Source: JACKHO01 sp041398745
Lineage (GTDB): Bacteria; Planctomycetota; Planctomycetia; Planctomycetales; Planctomycetaceae
Length of the DNA stretch: 64,000 nt
Assembly: GCA_041398745.1 (NCBI GenBank)
Contig: JAWKUB010000003.1
Coordinates: 744,001 to 808,000, forward strand
Direction: 5' to 3'
Part shown: piece after piece, positions 47,258 to 55,748 of the stretch
Layout of the letters: every line of letters begins with the position of its first letter
How positions within the stretch are numbered: position 1 is the stretch's first letter
Program-made: the position numbers and the translations under genes
The notes under the pieces: model-generated
The model's database searches: none
Told to the model about the DNA's origin: nothing
The model's input: only the letters and a program-made list of their open reading frames with translations

Positions 47258-50200
47258 TTGAAACTCCTTGTTGTGTTGAACTACTTTCTGAACGATGCAG
47301 ATTCTGAAGCCAGCTGTCAGGAATGCGTGTGCGTTGTCCCGGGCCGATGAGCGGCACGGGTTTGCCGTCGATCATCGCCTGGCTGTCACCCGGCAGGAGT
47401 AGCCACAGTCCCGGAATACCATCGCTGCGGCCGACCTTCTGCGAGAGTCGACTCAACAAATCCATTTGGTCATAGCGAGCGAGCAGTCCAGGATAGACGA
47501 CAAGCATTGTCATGTCGGTGTTCAGCAATTGTTTCTCAACAGTCGGCATGGCCCGGCTAACCAGCATCATCAGCTTGTCCCAGTCGCCGTGCTTGGGCTT
47601 CGTGTCGGTTTGCAGGACAAGGTCCCATTTGACCTTCGCTCCAGATGCCGTTGCTTGCAATGAATCGAGGAATATTCCCTCGAAGTCAATCAGCTGTAAT
47701 GGGAATCGCCGACAGAGTTCACTGCGAGCACGCTCGTAATACTTCGAATGTACCGTCAGAGCGAGAAACGAACCTTCCGAAAGAGAACGCTGTAGCCGCT
47801 CCTCGAACTGGCGAGCGTCCGCTTCTTCCGGTGTGATTTCGCCCGCTTCCCCTCGACCGCGTTTGGTGGTGCGTCGATCAATGGACTGACTGCCACTCGT
47901 AACCGAAACAACATCACGCAAAGGGCTAACGTAGCAGCCGGCACCGTTCCTTGCCTTTTCATCCCAAATCAAGTCGATGCCAGCCGCCCGCAACATTTCA
48001 TCGAGATCAGGCCGACCGGGAAGGGCGACAGCTTCCGGATAACGTCCACTCACACGATCGCAAATCTGTTCGACGGTCAGCATGCGCTGACCCAACAATG
48101 CCCCCTGCGACAGCTTCAGAGCGCGAGCTTCATCCATTCCTCGCGGATACAGTTCCTGTCGACTGGAAACGGCGGCATGCGCCGAGACTTCAGCGGCCAG
48201 GCGAACTAATCTCGCATCAGGGAGCGAAACACTCGCTGGTGCTGCGACTTCTCGTAGTCGTTCAATGACTCGTGAGGGGGCCAGTAACGGGTCTTCATCA
48301 GCGATGTTGTCAGCTTCTGCACCGAGGCGACGAGCATAGTTCGCTAAATCCGTACTGGTGGCGATAAGAACGCTGTCTTGATCACGACGTACCAGGAAAC
48401 GAGGTTCCGCCATGCTGCGTTCAACCTCGACACCGGCGCGGACGACGGCCCGGGCCAGTTGTGTCCGCAGCGGATCATCCTGCGATGAACCTCGGGCAAC
48501 CAACAGCATCTCACTCATTTCACGAGCGGACATTACGCCTCCCTGACAGCTGAGCATTTCCGCCAGGTCGGATCGGAGGCGATTCAAGGCGGCTTCCTTG
48601 GCCCAACGTTCATGCAGCTTGCCAACAACCTGACCGATGCGACCACGACTCACATTGACCGCTTCTGCAATTGTCGCCTGACTCGGCCAGCAATCCGTCA
48701 GGTCAGGATCGAGTCCAAGTAGCAGACGAACGCTGCGCTGGAAGGTGTCCCCATCTCGCCCGCCGGTTTTCAACAATCGGTCAGCCAGTAGGTCAACGCT
48801 CAGGTTGGCAACGTCGACGACCTCTGTCTCACTGTCGCTGGATTCTGGAACGAGCGGCTGTTCCTTCTCGGGTTTGCCAAGCAGGTCTCGCAGGATCTTG
48901 ACCGCTGCGGCGATTTCGCGGCGAGTCTTGTTGCCGACGCCTCGCAAACGAAGCAAGCGACGCATGGGAACGGTGAGAAGGTCTTCAACCGTCAAGATGT
49001 TGGCTCGATCCAATGCATTCGTCGCCCGACTTCCAAGTCCCAGTTCCCCAATCGTGGTGTCAAATGTCGCACCGGCAAGCAACTCACGCAGTTGCGATTC
49101 ATCAGTGTGATCTGAAAGTGTGCCTGTCGAATCCAATCCGCTAAAGGACTCACGCCAGGCCCGAAGCATTTCTTCGGCATTATCAAAACGCTCACTGATG
49201 TCGCGTCGAAACGCCTGGCTAAAGAACTCCGTCAGCGGTTCACGGAGTGCTGGATCGAACAACTCCGCGTCGATGGTAATCTCAGTGTCTGGACTGAGGT
49301 GCGACGGGTCGGTATTACCATCGCCCCACTTGGCCAGTGTGCCGGCTGCCAACTCATACAACGTCATTGCAGCAGAGTAACGTTCGGCATGCAGATCCCA
49401 GCGAGCTGGCTTTCTCAGTGGAAGCAACGGATCGAGATACCCTGTCGTTCCCGCGCGAACGTTTTCAGCAGCAGTTCGCGAAAGAGAGAAATCGAACAAG
49501 ACAAGGTGCAGCTTACTGCCCCGCCCCACCATGCCGACCGCAATGTTGTCGGGCTTGATGTCCTTGTGTGGAATACCTTGTTCTTCAAGATGATTGACGA
49601 CACCCAACAGGTCTTCACCAAAGCGTTGCAGGAGATCGATGTGCAGTCGGCCCTCTTTCCGCAACCGATGTCCCAGCGTTTCGATGATGCGTTTTTCTTT
49701 CTCGGCGTAAACCGGCCGCATCAGAAACCCGCGATATTGTCCGATCTCCAACGCTTCGACGAAGTCAACGATGCAAGGATGACGCATCTCTTCTTTACTG
49801 AGAACATCTGCCTCATCAGCAACTCTGTCGTTCTGCCCAGGATCGTTGGCAACCTTCAGGACGTAGTCCTGACCGTTACGCTCGACCAACAGCGCAACAC
49901 TGCATCCGCCTTGTCCAAGTCGGCGGACGACGGTGTAGCCACCCGGAAGCAGATCGCCAATTGCAGCCCGGGATGGATCGTCGATGTAATCGTGTTCGGG
50001 TTCGGTCAGATCGTTTTCGACTTCGTCCAGGATGCTGAGAAAGTCAGCCACGCCGCCCATGCGATCGGGCACGACGGGATGCGTTGCATACTGGACCAAC
50101 TCTTGCAGCCATTCACTAGCACCGTTTAGGACTGAGCTGATTTGCAGTCCTTTGGTTTCTCGCAATTTCTCACTGAGCTCGACTGCGTTTGCTGCTGGTT

Positions 50201-51500
50201 TCACACCAGAGAAAATGTGATAGGCAATCGCACCGAGTGAAAAGACATCAAGATGTTCGCCGGTACTTGCGTCCGAAAGTGCCTCGGGAGCCATGTATGC
50301 GGTCGCTGAATCATCAACCAATCGATCAACGTGCGATGTCGCACTAACAGCTCGCGAAACACCCGACGACGTTGTGCCTTGTCGAGAACCGACCTGCCAA
50401 TTAAAGACTTTGATCCGTGGCCGATCCCCATCCAGATTGGAAACCAGGATGCTTTGCGGGCAAAGTCCCCGATGGATCACCTTCTTCTCGTGAGCGTAGC
50501 GTACGACCTCAGCAATCTGTCGGGTCAGGTCGAGTTGCGTTTCCACACTCAGTTTGTCTTTTTGCTGTGCTAGATAATGGTCTAACCGCATACTGAGCAC
50601 ATCGTGCTCAAACAGCAACGCAGGTCCAATCTCATGTTCGGTGAAATTGAAGGCCCGCAGGATACCCGGGTGTTCCAGCGTCTCCAGAATCTGAAATTCG
50701 CGTAAAGCGGCACGCTGAATTGTGGACCGGTCTTCCGGGGTTGCTTCGGTTCGGACAAGATACAGTCGCACTCGGCGTTTGGAATCGGGGACCTGAGAAT
50801 GCGAGGCAATCCAATCCTGATAGCCGGGACCTTCATCGATTCGCTGATCGAGTTGGTAATCGCTTACTTTTCGCATCCGCTGCGACGGGCGAATACCGGC
50901 CTGATCCATTGCCTGACTGATGACCTTAGACATGGGCCGATCATGTGTGCCTCTGGCTTGTGAATCGAGCCCCGAACATTCGCGATGCATAATCGCGGCT
51001 CGGATACCGGCCTGTGCCTTTTTGTCTCCAGCTTCCTCGCGATCGCGCAAGCAAACCCGATGCCTTGCGTTGCCCTGCAATTCACATTTGAGGTCCGGGG
51101 CAGAGCAGAAAACCAGAGCCTCGACGAACGGTAACTGCCCCTTTTTCCTGAAGGCTTTCTGATTCTGGAGCAGCGACCTCAGCTTCTTGGCTTTGAGGTT
51201 GGCCAACATCAATGGATTGTCGACCGTGGAAAACTTTCCGTCTGTTTCCCAGGTCCATGTGCCAGCATCTCCAAATAATCGACCGGGGCGGCTTTTGACC
51301 TCGATCAGGAAGAAACCCTGCGGCGTAAACACCAGCAAGTCGACTTCATTGACACTGCCGTCATCAGCGATGAATTCAAAATTTGCCCACGCCCGATATG
51401 GGTCTCGTCCAGGAAACTGTTCGCGGACGAAGTCCAATGCATCTCGTTCCCATGGGAATTTGGATTCTGATGCGGTCGTCCAGTTTGTTGCTTTGGCCAT
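47241..51500 (-). CDS. pglW: BREX-2 serine/threonine kinase PglW
   Basis: 1,419 aa from the ATG at 51500 (MAKATNWTTASESK); the frame runs to a TTG at 51539, which is less likely. Domains in order: NERD nuclease-related domain (~15-110) with NEVDLLVFTPQG and EVKSRPG; a first kinase-like domain (~190-500) in which HRD is HRGLCPQ (~340) and DFG is replaced (VFNWQVG), so probably a pseudokinase; a second kinase domain (~530-800) with LGQGGCS, VLKVA, HKDIKPDN (~645) and FDFSLS, probably active; helix-hairpin-helix repeats (LLRLRGVGNKTRREIA, ~850); and a long C-terminal region. It is the first large gene of the locus. In the Pgl system PglW is the kinase component. Confidence 0.93.
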   Translation of the reverse strand: MAKATNWTTASESKFPWERDALDFVREQFPGRDPYRAWANFEFIADDGSVNEVDLLVFTPQGFFLIEVKSRPGRLFGDAGTWTWETDGKFSTVDNPLMLANLKAKKLRSLLQNQKAFRKKGQLPFVEALVFCSAPDLKCELQGNARHRVCLRDREEAGDKKAQAGIRAAIMHRECSGLDSQARGTHDRPMSKVISQAMDQAGIRPSQRMRKVSDYQLDQRIDEGPGYQDWIASHSQVPDSKRRVRLYLVRTEATPEDRSTIQRAALREFQILETLEHPGILRAFNFTEHEIGPALLFEHDVLSMRLDHYLAQQKDKLSVETQLDLTRQIAEVVRYAHEKKVIHRGLCPQSILVSNLDGDRPRIKVFNWQVGSRQGTTSSGVSRAVSATSHVDRLVDDSATAYMAPEALSDASTGEHLDVFSLGAIAYHIFSGVKPAANAVELSEKLRETKGLQISSVLNGASEWLQELVQYATHPVVPDRMGGVADFLSILDEVENDLTEPEHDYIDDPSRAAIGDLLPGGYTVVRRLGQGGCSVALLVERNGQDYVLKVANDPGQNDRVADEADVLSKEEMRHPCIVDFVEALEIGQYRGFLMRPVYAEKEKRIIETLGHRLRKEGRLHIDLLQRFGEDLLGVVNHLEEQGIPHKDIKPDNIAVGMVGRGSKLHLVLFDFSLSRTAAENVRAGTTGYLDPLLPLRKPARWDLHAERYSAAMTLYELAAGTLAKWGDGNTDPSHLSPDTEITIDAELFDPALREPLTEFFSQAFRRDISERFDNAEEMLRAWRESFSGLDSTGTLSDHTDESQLRELLAGATFDTTIGELGLGSRATNALDRANILTVEDLLTVPMRRLLRLRGVGNKTRREIAAAVKILRDLLGKPEKEQPLVPESSDSETEVVDVANLSVDLLADRLLKTGGRDGDTFQRSVRLLLGLDPDLTDCWPSQATIAEAVNVSRGRIGQVVGKLHERWAKEAALNRLRSDLAEMLSCQGGVMSAREMSEMLLVARGSSQDDPLRTQLARAVVRAGVEVERSMAEPRFLVRRDQDSVLIATSTDLANYARRLGAEADNIADEDPLLAPSRVIERLREVAAPASVSLPDARLVRLAAEVSAHAAVSSRQELYPRGMDEARALKLSQGALLGQRMLTVEQICDRVSGRYPEAVALPGRPDLDEMLRAAGIDLIWDEKARNGAGCYVSPLRDVVSVTSGSQSIDRRTTKRGRGEAGEITPEEADARQFEERLQRSLSEGSFLALTVHSKYYERARSELCRRFPLQLIDFEGIFLDSLQATASGAKVKWDLVLQTDTKPKHGDWDKLMMLVSRAMPTVEKQLLNTDMTMLVVYPGLLARYDQMDLLSRLSQKVGRSDGIPGLWLLLPGDSQAMIDGKPVPLIGPGQRTRIPDSWLQNLHRSESSSTQQGVSNATTK

Positions 51501-51587
51501 TGTTGTTCGCGCACCCACTTCGTATCGGCACAACGCCAATTGCTGCCGATTGTTTCCCTGTCGTCGACATCCAAGGCTGCGACACAG

Positions 51588-51797
51588 CTACTTGGCTCTG
51601 CGTGGAACAGTCACTGGTTGTGCTGCCTCACGCAGAAACCGCTCCAATTCGCTTCGCAGAAACAGTCGGTATCCATTTGCCGGGTTCTTCCGCACTGGAA
51701 TCTTCCCGGACTCAGCGTATTTTCTCAGTGTTGTCTGTGAGACTCCGAGGATTTCCGCTGCCTCGGCTATCTTCACGTAATCAGTCAGTTTTTCCAT
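51588..51797 (-). CDS. MerR-like/excisionase-family HTH protein at the head of the BREX locus
   Basis: 69 aa. A complete helix-turn-helix domain of the excisionase/MerR type: YVKIAEAAEILGVSQTTLRKYAESGKIPVRKNPANGYRLFLRSELERFL. It lies 87 nt ahead of pglW on the same strand. It is not a standard BREX gene and may regulate the locus or be left over from the element that brought it in. Confidence 0.8.
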   Translation of the reverse strand: MEKLTDYVKIAEAAEILGVSQTTLRKYAESGKIPVRKNPANGYRLFLRSELERFLREAAQPVTVPRRAK

Positions 51798-51902
51798 CGG
51801 GTAGTACCTTCGATGCGTGGCAGAACCAGCCCCGTTCGATAGTCCGCCAGTCTATCAAAGTCTACACCCCTAAGGTAGCGGGCAGAACATAAGTCTTTGC
51901 GA

Positions 51903-51928
51903 CAGGTTGGGCGCGTTTGTCCAACCTG
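51903..51928. promoter_or_regulatory. 8-bp inverted repeat CAGGTTGG-N10-CCAACCTG
   Basis: A perfect inverted repeat lies in the gap between the divergently transcribed BREX locus (minus) and the DUF1257 operon (plus). No T-tract follows on either strand, so an operator is more likely than a terminator. The HTH protein at 51588-51797 is a candidate binder (inference). Confidence 0.4.
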
Positions 51929-52019
51929 AACCCAATGATTGCTGAATTACGGCCGAAAACGCGGCAGGTAACTTGATGCCCCTGGCATAGCTCTGGGAAC
52001 TCGCTTCTCAGGCCCTCTT

Positions 52020-52063
52020 AGCCCCTTGTGAACCGGTTTTGACTGGTTCGCGCGGGGCTTTTC
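52020..52063 (+). terminator. Hairpin with T-tract in the leader of the DUF1257 operon
   Basis: AGCCCC-tt-GTGAACC-N8-GGTTCGC-gc-GGGGCT forms a long stem followed by TTTTCTCG. No plus-strand gene ends just before it; the DUF1257 gene starts 60 nt later. It therefore looks like a leader attenuator or the end of an unannotated transcript. Confidence 0.55.
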
Positions 52064-52122
52064 TCGTTTCGGGGCCGGTGGTCGGTCCTGTGTTCGTTTT
52101 CCGCAACTCGGAGGAACAACTC

Positions 52123-52491
52123 GTGTCGCACATTGTTTCGATTCAGACAGAAGTTCGTGATCCCGTCGCCATTCGGTCGGCGTGTGATCGACTCAAGCTG
52201 CCGGAGCCTGTCTTCGGCCAAGTAAAACTGTTCAGCAGCTCGGCGACCGGATGGGCCGTGCAGTTGCCGGATTGGCGGTTTCCGGTTGTCGCCGACGTCA
52301 ACACCGGCAACCTCGTCTATGACAACTACAACGGTCGCTGGGGAGAACAGAAGCAGCTCGATCGGTTCCTGCAGGGGTACGCGGTCGAGAAAGCAAAGAT
52401 CGAGGCCTGCAAGAAGGGGCACTCGGTCATCGAGCAGCCGCTGGAAGATGGCTCAATCAAGTTGACCGTGAGCGTCGGAGGTGCTGTATGA
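52123..52491 (+). CDS. DUF1257 (Ycf35-like) protein
   Basis: 122 aa starting at a GTG at 52123 with GGAGGA seven nt upstream; the frame extends upstream but without a ribosome site. VSHIVSIQTEVRDPVAIRSACDRLKL, GWAVQLPDWRFPVVADVNTG and RFLQGYAVEKAKIEACKKGHSVIEQ match the DUF1257 family, whose plastid/cyanobacterial member is Ycf35. Biochemical role unknown. Coupled by ATGA to the DUF2997 gene and followed by a Ycf46-like ATPase. Confidence 0.8.
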   Translation: MSHIVSIQTEVRDPVAIRSACDRLKLPEPVFGQVKLFSSSATGWAVQLPDWRFPVVADVNTGNLVYDNYNGRWGEQKQLDRFLQGYAVEKAKIEACKKGHSVIEQPLEDGSIKLTVSVGGAV

Positions 52492-52682
52492 GCAGAACCA
52501 TCGAAATCACCGTCCTGCCCAATGGTCAGACTAAAGTGGAAACGAAAGGCTTCGTCGGCTCGGAATGTCGACAGGCCAGTCAATTCATTGAGCAGGCACT
52601 GGGCCAGCAGACGGATGAAGTGCTCAAGGCTGAGTTTCATCAATCGGCCTCGCGCCAGCAGTCGGTTCAGGAAGGAGGCTGA
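52488..52682 (+). CDS. DUF2997-like small protein
   Basis: 64 aa. The start MSRTIEITVLPNGQTKVETKGFVGSECRQASQFIEQALG is the standard pattern of DUF2997 proteins (ferredoxin-like small fold, 'G-x-x-C-x-x-A/S' motif), which typically accompany DUF1257. The start overlaps the DUF1257 stop by 4 nt. Function unknown. Confidence 0.75.
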   Translation: MSRTIEITVLPNGQTKVETKGFVGSECRQASQFIEQALGQQTDEVLKAEFHQSASRQQSVQEGG

Positions 52683-52684
52683 CC

Positions 52685-52927
52685 GTGACCATCGTCCGCC
52701 GCCGTGTCCTGCGCCCGCAACCTTCTGATACGGAGTCCCGCCGTCGCCAACGCAGGCTTCAAAAGAAACAGGATCAACTTACCAAAGAACGTGAATCCCT
52801 CAAACGCTGGATGTCGCGACTGAAGCGAGCATTCCACGCAATGGAGAAACTGCAAACCAAGATCGCTCGACTCGAACGACAGGTTGAGCAGCTTGAAGCC
52901 GAACCGACCGTGACCGTTCCCGAATAG
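52685..52927 (+). CDS. Small basic coiled-coil protein
   Basis: 80 aa starting at GTG 52685, two nt after the DUF2997 stop. An Arg-rich N-terminus (RRRVLRPQP; SRRRQRRLQKKQDQL) is followed by heptad-like helices ending KIARLERQVEQLEAE. Probably a structural or nucleic-acid-binding partner of the operon; no family recognised. Confidence 0.65.
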   Translation: MTIVRRRVLRPQPSDTESRRRQRRLQKKQDQLTKERESLKRWMSRLKRAFHAMEKLQTKIARLERQVEQLEAEPTVTVPE

Positions 52928-52972
52928 CGGTCTCTCATCACCCTTTATTCATCACTCAACAGGAGTCCGTGT

Positions 52973-54451
52973 ATGTCACTGACTGAACGGCTCGGGGAGT
53001 ACGTGCGCGCGTGTTTCTCCGGCATCTGGATTGAAAGCCACGAGCATCAGGATGCTCTGGTGGCCATTGCGCAGCTGTGTCGTCAGGAAGACTGGCGGCT
53101 CGCCACCTGGGACATTGAACAAGGCCTGAAAGTCCCCGGTGCTGAGATCGAAGCCACCGGCAACGACCCTATGGCAGCCATACGGGCCATCAACTCACTG
53201 GTCACGCCGGACGGAACGGCGGTCCTGGTTCTCCAGAACTTTCACCGGTTCCTGCAATCGGCGGAGATCGTGCAGGCGGTTGCTCAACAGATTACTGCTG
53301 GGAAGCAGAATCGGACGATTCTCGTGGTGCTGTCTCCCGTCGTGCAGTTGCCAATCGAACTCGAAAAGTTGTTTGTCGTCATCGAGCACAAACTGCCCGA
53401 CCGGGAACAACTTGGCGAGATTGCACGCGGGATCGCCACCGAAGACTCCGAACTGCCCGACGGCCCAGAACTGGAAAGGGTTCTCGATGCCGCCGCTGGT
53501 TTGACAAGGCTGGAAGCTGAGAACGCTTTCAGCCTGTCGCTGGTTCGGCACGGTCGCGTGACGCCCGACGCAGTCTGGGAACTGAAGACTCAGACGTTGA
53601 AGAAGTCTGGTTCACTCGAACTGCATCGTGGACAGGAAGACTTCAGCAGCCTCGGCGGATTGTCGGCATTGAAGTCGTTCTGCAAACGGGCACTGCTGCA
53701 ACCAAGCCGAGGCGATGAGCGACGAAGGCCACGAGGTGTGTTGTTGCTGTCACCACCTGGTTGTGGCAAATCACAGTTCTGTAAAGCACTCGGCAAGGAA
53801 GTCGGCAGGCCCGTCTTAATTCTGGACGTGGGCAGCTTGATGGGTTCGCTCGTCGGGCAGTCGGAAGAACGTACGCGGCAGGCACTGCACGTTGTCGATG
53901 CGATGGCTCCTTGCGTGCTGATGATCGACGAAGTGGAGAAAGCGTTCGCTGGAGTGAACGGCAACAGTGACTCGGGCGTGTCGTCACGTATGTTCGGGAC
54001 GTTCCTGAGCTGGCTCAACGATCATTCGTCAGACGTCTTTGTCGTCTGCACTGCGAATGATGTTTCCCGGCTACCACCGGAGTTCGGACGCAGCGAACGA
54101 TTCGATGGCATCTTCTTTCTCGACCTCCCTGGTCGCGAGGAGAAGGATGCCATCTGGAACATCTATCGGACGTTGTTCGAGATTGAACGTGATCAGCGGA
54201 TGCCAAATGACACCGACTGGACCGGAGCGGAGATCAAAGCCTGTTGCCGACTCTCGGCACTGCTTGATGTTCCGCTGGTGCAGGCTGCTCAGAACGTGGT
54301 GCCCATCGCCATGACAGCCAACGAATGCGTGGATCGCTTGCGAAAGTGGGCCAGCGGTCGGTGCCTGTCGGCCAATCAGTCCGGCATCTACCAGTCTAGT
54401 ACCCCATCCCGGCAACGTCGTCGCGTGAACCGTGATCCATCCAACAACTGA
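52973..54451 (+). CDS. Ycf46-like AAA ATPase
   Basis: 492 aa. The N-terminal ~220 residues follow the Ycf46 pattern: IWIESHEHQDALVAI, a 'VLVLQNFHRFLQS' strand, TILVVLSPVVQLPIELEKLF, ELPDREQL-like text. The AAA domain has Walker A LSPPGCGKSQFCKALG (~residue 260), Walker B CVLMIDEVEKAF (~320), sensor VVCTANDVSRLPPE and Arg finger GRSERFDGIFFLDLP. An AGGAG ribosome site precedes the ATG. It is operonic with DUF1257/DUF2997, uniting Ycf35- and Ycf46-like proteins in one transcript. Confidence 0.83.
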   Translation: MSLTERLGEYVRACFSGIWIESHEHQDALVAIAQLCRQEDWRLATWDIEQGLKVPGAEIEATGNDPMAAIRAINSLVTPDGTAVLVLQNFHRFLQSAEIVQAVAQQITAGKQNRTILVVLSPVVQLPIELEKLFVVIEHKLPDREQLGEIARGIATEDSELPDGPELERVLDAAAGLTRLEAENAFSLSLVRHGRVTPDAVWELKTQTLKKSGSLELHRGQEDFSSLGGLSALKSFCKRALLQPSRGDERRRPRGVLLLSPPGCGKSQFCKALGKEVGRPVLILDVGSLMGSLVGQSEERTRQALHVVDAMAPCVLMIDEVEKAFAGVNGNSDSGVSSRMFGTFLSWLNDHSSDVFVVCTANDVSRLPPEFGRSERFDGIFFLDLPGREEKDAIWNIYRTLFEIERDQRMPNDTDWTGAEIKACCRLSALLDVPLVQAAQNVVPIAMTANECVDRLRKWASGRCLSANQSGIYQSSTPSRQRRRVNRDPSNN

Positions 54452-54479
54452 CCCTCACCACAAACTTGAATCTTGATCT

Positions 54480-54517
54480 GCCGGGAGGTGACCAGCGTGG
54501 TCCTCCCGGCTTGTTTT
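54480..54517 (+). terminator. Nested hairpin with T-rich tail, 25 nt before the next start codon
   Basis: GCCGGGAGG...CCTCCCGGC is a perfect 9-bp stem enclosing ACCA-gcg-TGGT, followed by TTGTTTT. The next gene starts at 54536, leaving no room for a separate promoter. It is either a terminator with strong readthrough or an attenuator of the DUF3150-like gene. Confidence 0.65.
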
Positions 54518-54535
54518 CATTCTGGAGATCCCACC

Positions 54536-55480
54536 ATGACCACATTACTCGATGAACCGCAGACCCAGCGGACTGTCTCGCCCAGCGATCGACTGCGGAC
54601 GACGATGGCAGCGGCCCGACTCAGTTTCACCTGGCTGGGAGTGCGCAAGTCATTGACGTCAGCACAGAAGAATCAGGCGGCGAATTCCTTCGGTGCGGAA
54701 GGGAAGTTCCTGTCCGCCGGGAAGAAGTTGCTCGACACATCGCACCCGGCGTTCAAAACCGTCACGGCGATTCGCGGGCGTACCGTCGCCTATTGGAAAG
54801 GTGTGTCGCTGCCGTTCCCGGAGCCAGGCATTCGCTTGATCCGGCAGGACGCGATCACCGACTTTGATCAGCAGCTTGCTGAGTTCCGCGAAGAACTGGA
54901 TGACGCCGTTGCGGAACTCAATCGTCGCTACGATGAGTTGCGATCCGTGGCGCGGGAGCGGCTTGGTGATTTGTTCGACGTCAGCGACTATCCGGCGACA
55001 TTGATCGGGATGTTCGCCATCGAGCACGATTATCCGAGTGTCGAGCCGCCGAACTATTTGCGGCAGCTCAGCCCGGAACTGTATGAGCAGGAGTGTCGCC
55101 GCGTGCAGTCTCGGTTCGATGAAGCCGTGCAACTGGCGGAGCAGGCATTTCTCGAAGAACTGGCCCGGCTGGTTGACCACATCGCCGAACGCTTGAACGG
55201 TGATGCAGATGGCAAACCAAAAGTCTTCCGCGATACCGCAGTCACCAATCTGACGGAGTTTTTCGAGCGGTTCCGGACATTGAACGTCCGGTCCAATGAG
55301 CAGCTTGATCAGTTGGTCGGCCGAGCTCAGCAGGTGCTGGGCGGCGTGGAACCGCAGCAACTTCGCGACAACGGAGTGTTCCGGCAGCAAATCGCCACTC
55401 AGCTGGCTGGTGTACAGTCGTCGCTGGATGGTCTGCTGGTGGATCGTCCCCGCCGGAACATTCAGCGACGGCCTCGATAA
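54536..55480 (+). CDS. DUF3150-like helical protein
   Basis: 314 aa from the ATG at 54536 with GGAG upstream. The sequence (LGVRKSLTSAQKNQAANSFGAE; TVTAIRGRTVAYWKGVSLPFPEPGIRLI; RERLGDLFDVSDYPATLIGMF) follows the general pattern of DUF3150 proteins. These occur beside MoxR/CobS-type AAA ATPases in phage and plasmid modules; here an AAA gene directly precedes it. Mostly helical; function unknown. The family call is tentative. Confidence 0.7.
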   Translation: MTTLLDEPQTQRTVSPSDRLRTTMAAARLSFTWLGVRKSLTSAQKNQAANSFGAEGKFLSAGKKLLDTSHPAFKTVTAIRGRTVAYWKGVSLPFPEPGIRLIRQDAITDFDQQLAEFREELDDAVAELNRRYDELRSVARERLGDLFDVSDYPATLIGMFAIEHDYPSVEPPNYLRQLSPELYEQECRRVQSRFDEAVQLAEQAFLEELARLVDHIAERLNGDADGKPKVFRDTAVTNLTEFFERFRTLNVRSNEQLDQLVGRAQQVLGGVEPQQLRDNGVFRQQIATQLAGVQSSLDGLLVDRPRRNIQRRPR

Positions 55481-55490
55481 GGAGGTCAAC

Positions 55491-55745
55491 ATGCAACTGC
55501 TCGTTGAGCCCTCTGGCAACTGTCGCTGTGTCTATTCGGAAGCGATTGATGTCCGGGAGATCGGTGAAGCCAGCATTCGCCGTGGCTCGCATGTGGAGCC
55601 CATGCGGGACGGTCGCTGGACCGCTGATCTCTCACCCGTCCACGGTCCTCTGTTGGGACCGTTTCCCACCCGTTCCGAGGCACTCGATGCCGAAGTGGAA
55701 TGGTTGCTCGAACACTGGCTGACGCCGGGAGGAGAGGGACTTTAG
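55491..55745 (+). CDS. Small hypothetical protein
   Basis: 84 aa; a strong GGAGGT five nt before the ATG fixes this start within a longer open frame. Residues include IGEASIRRGSHVEPMRDGRWTADLSPVHGPLLGPFPTRSEALDAEVEWL, a compact alpha/beta pattern seen in small planctomycete proteins. No function recognised. Its stop is 3 nt from the end of the convergent gene 55749-56420. Confidence 0.7.
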   Translation: MQLLVEPSGNCRCVYSEAIDVREIGEASIRRGSHVEPMRDGRWTADLSPVHGPLLGPFPTRSEALDAEVEWLLEHWLTPGGEGL

Positions 55746-55748
55746 CTA

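Noticed and set aside
49299..50129. 276-codon plus-strand frame within pglW
   Set aside because: Antisense to the conserved second kinase domain; no start signal.
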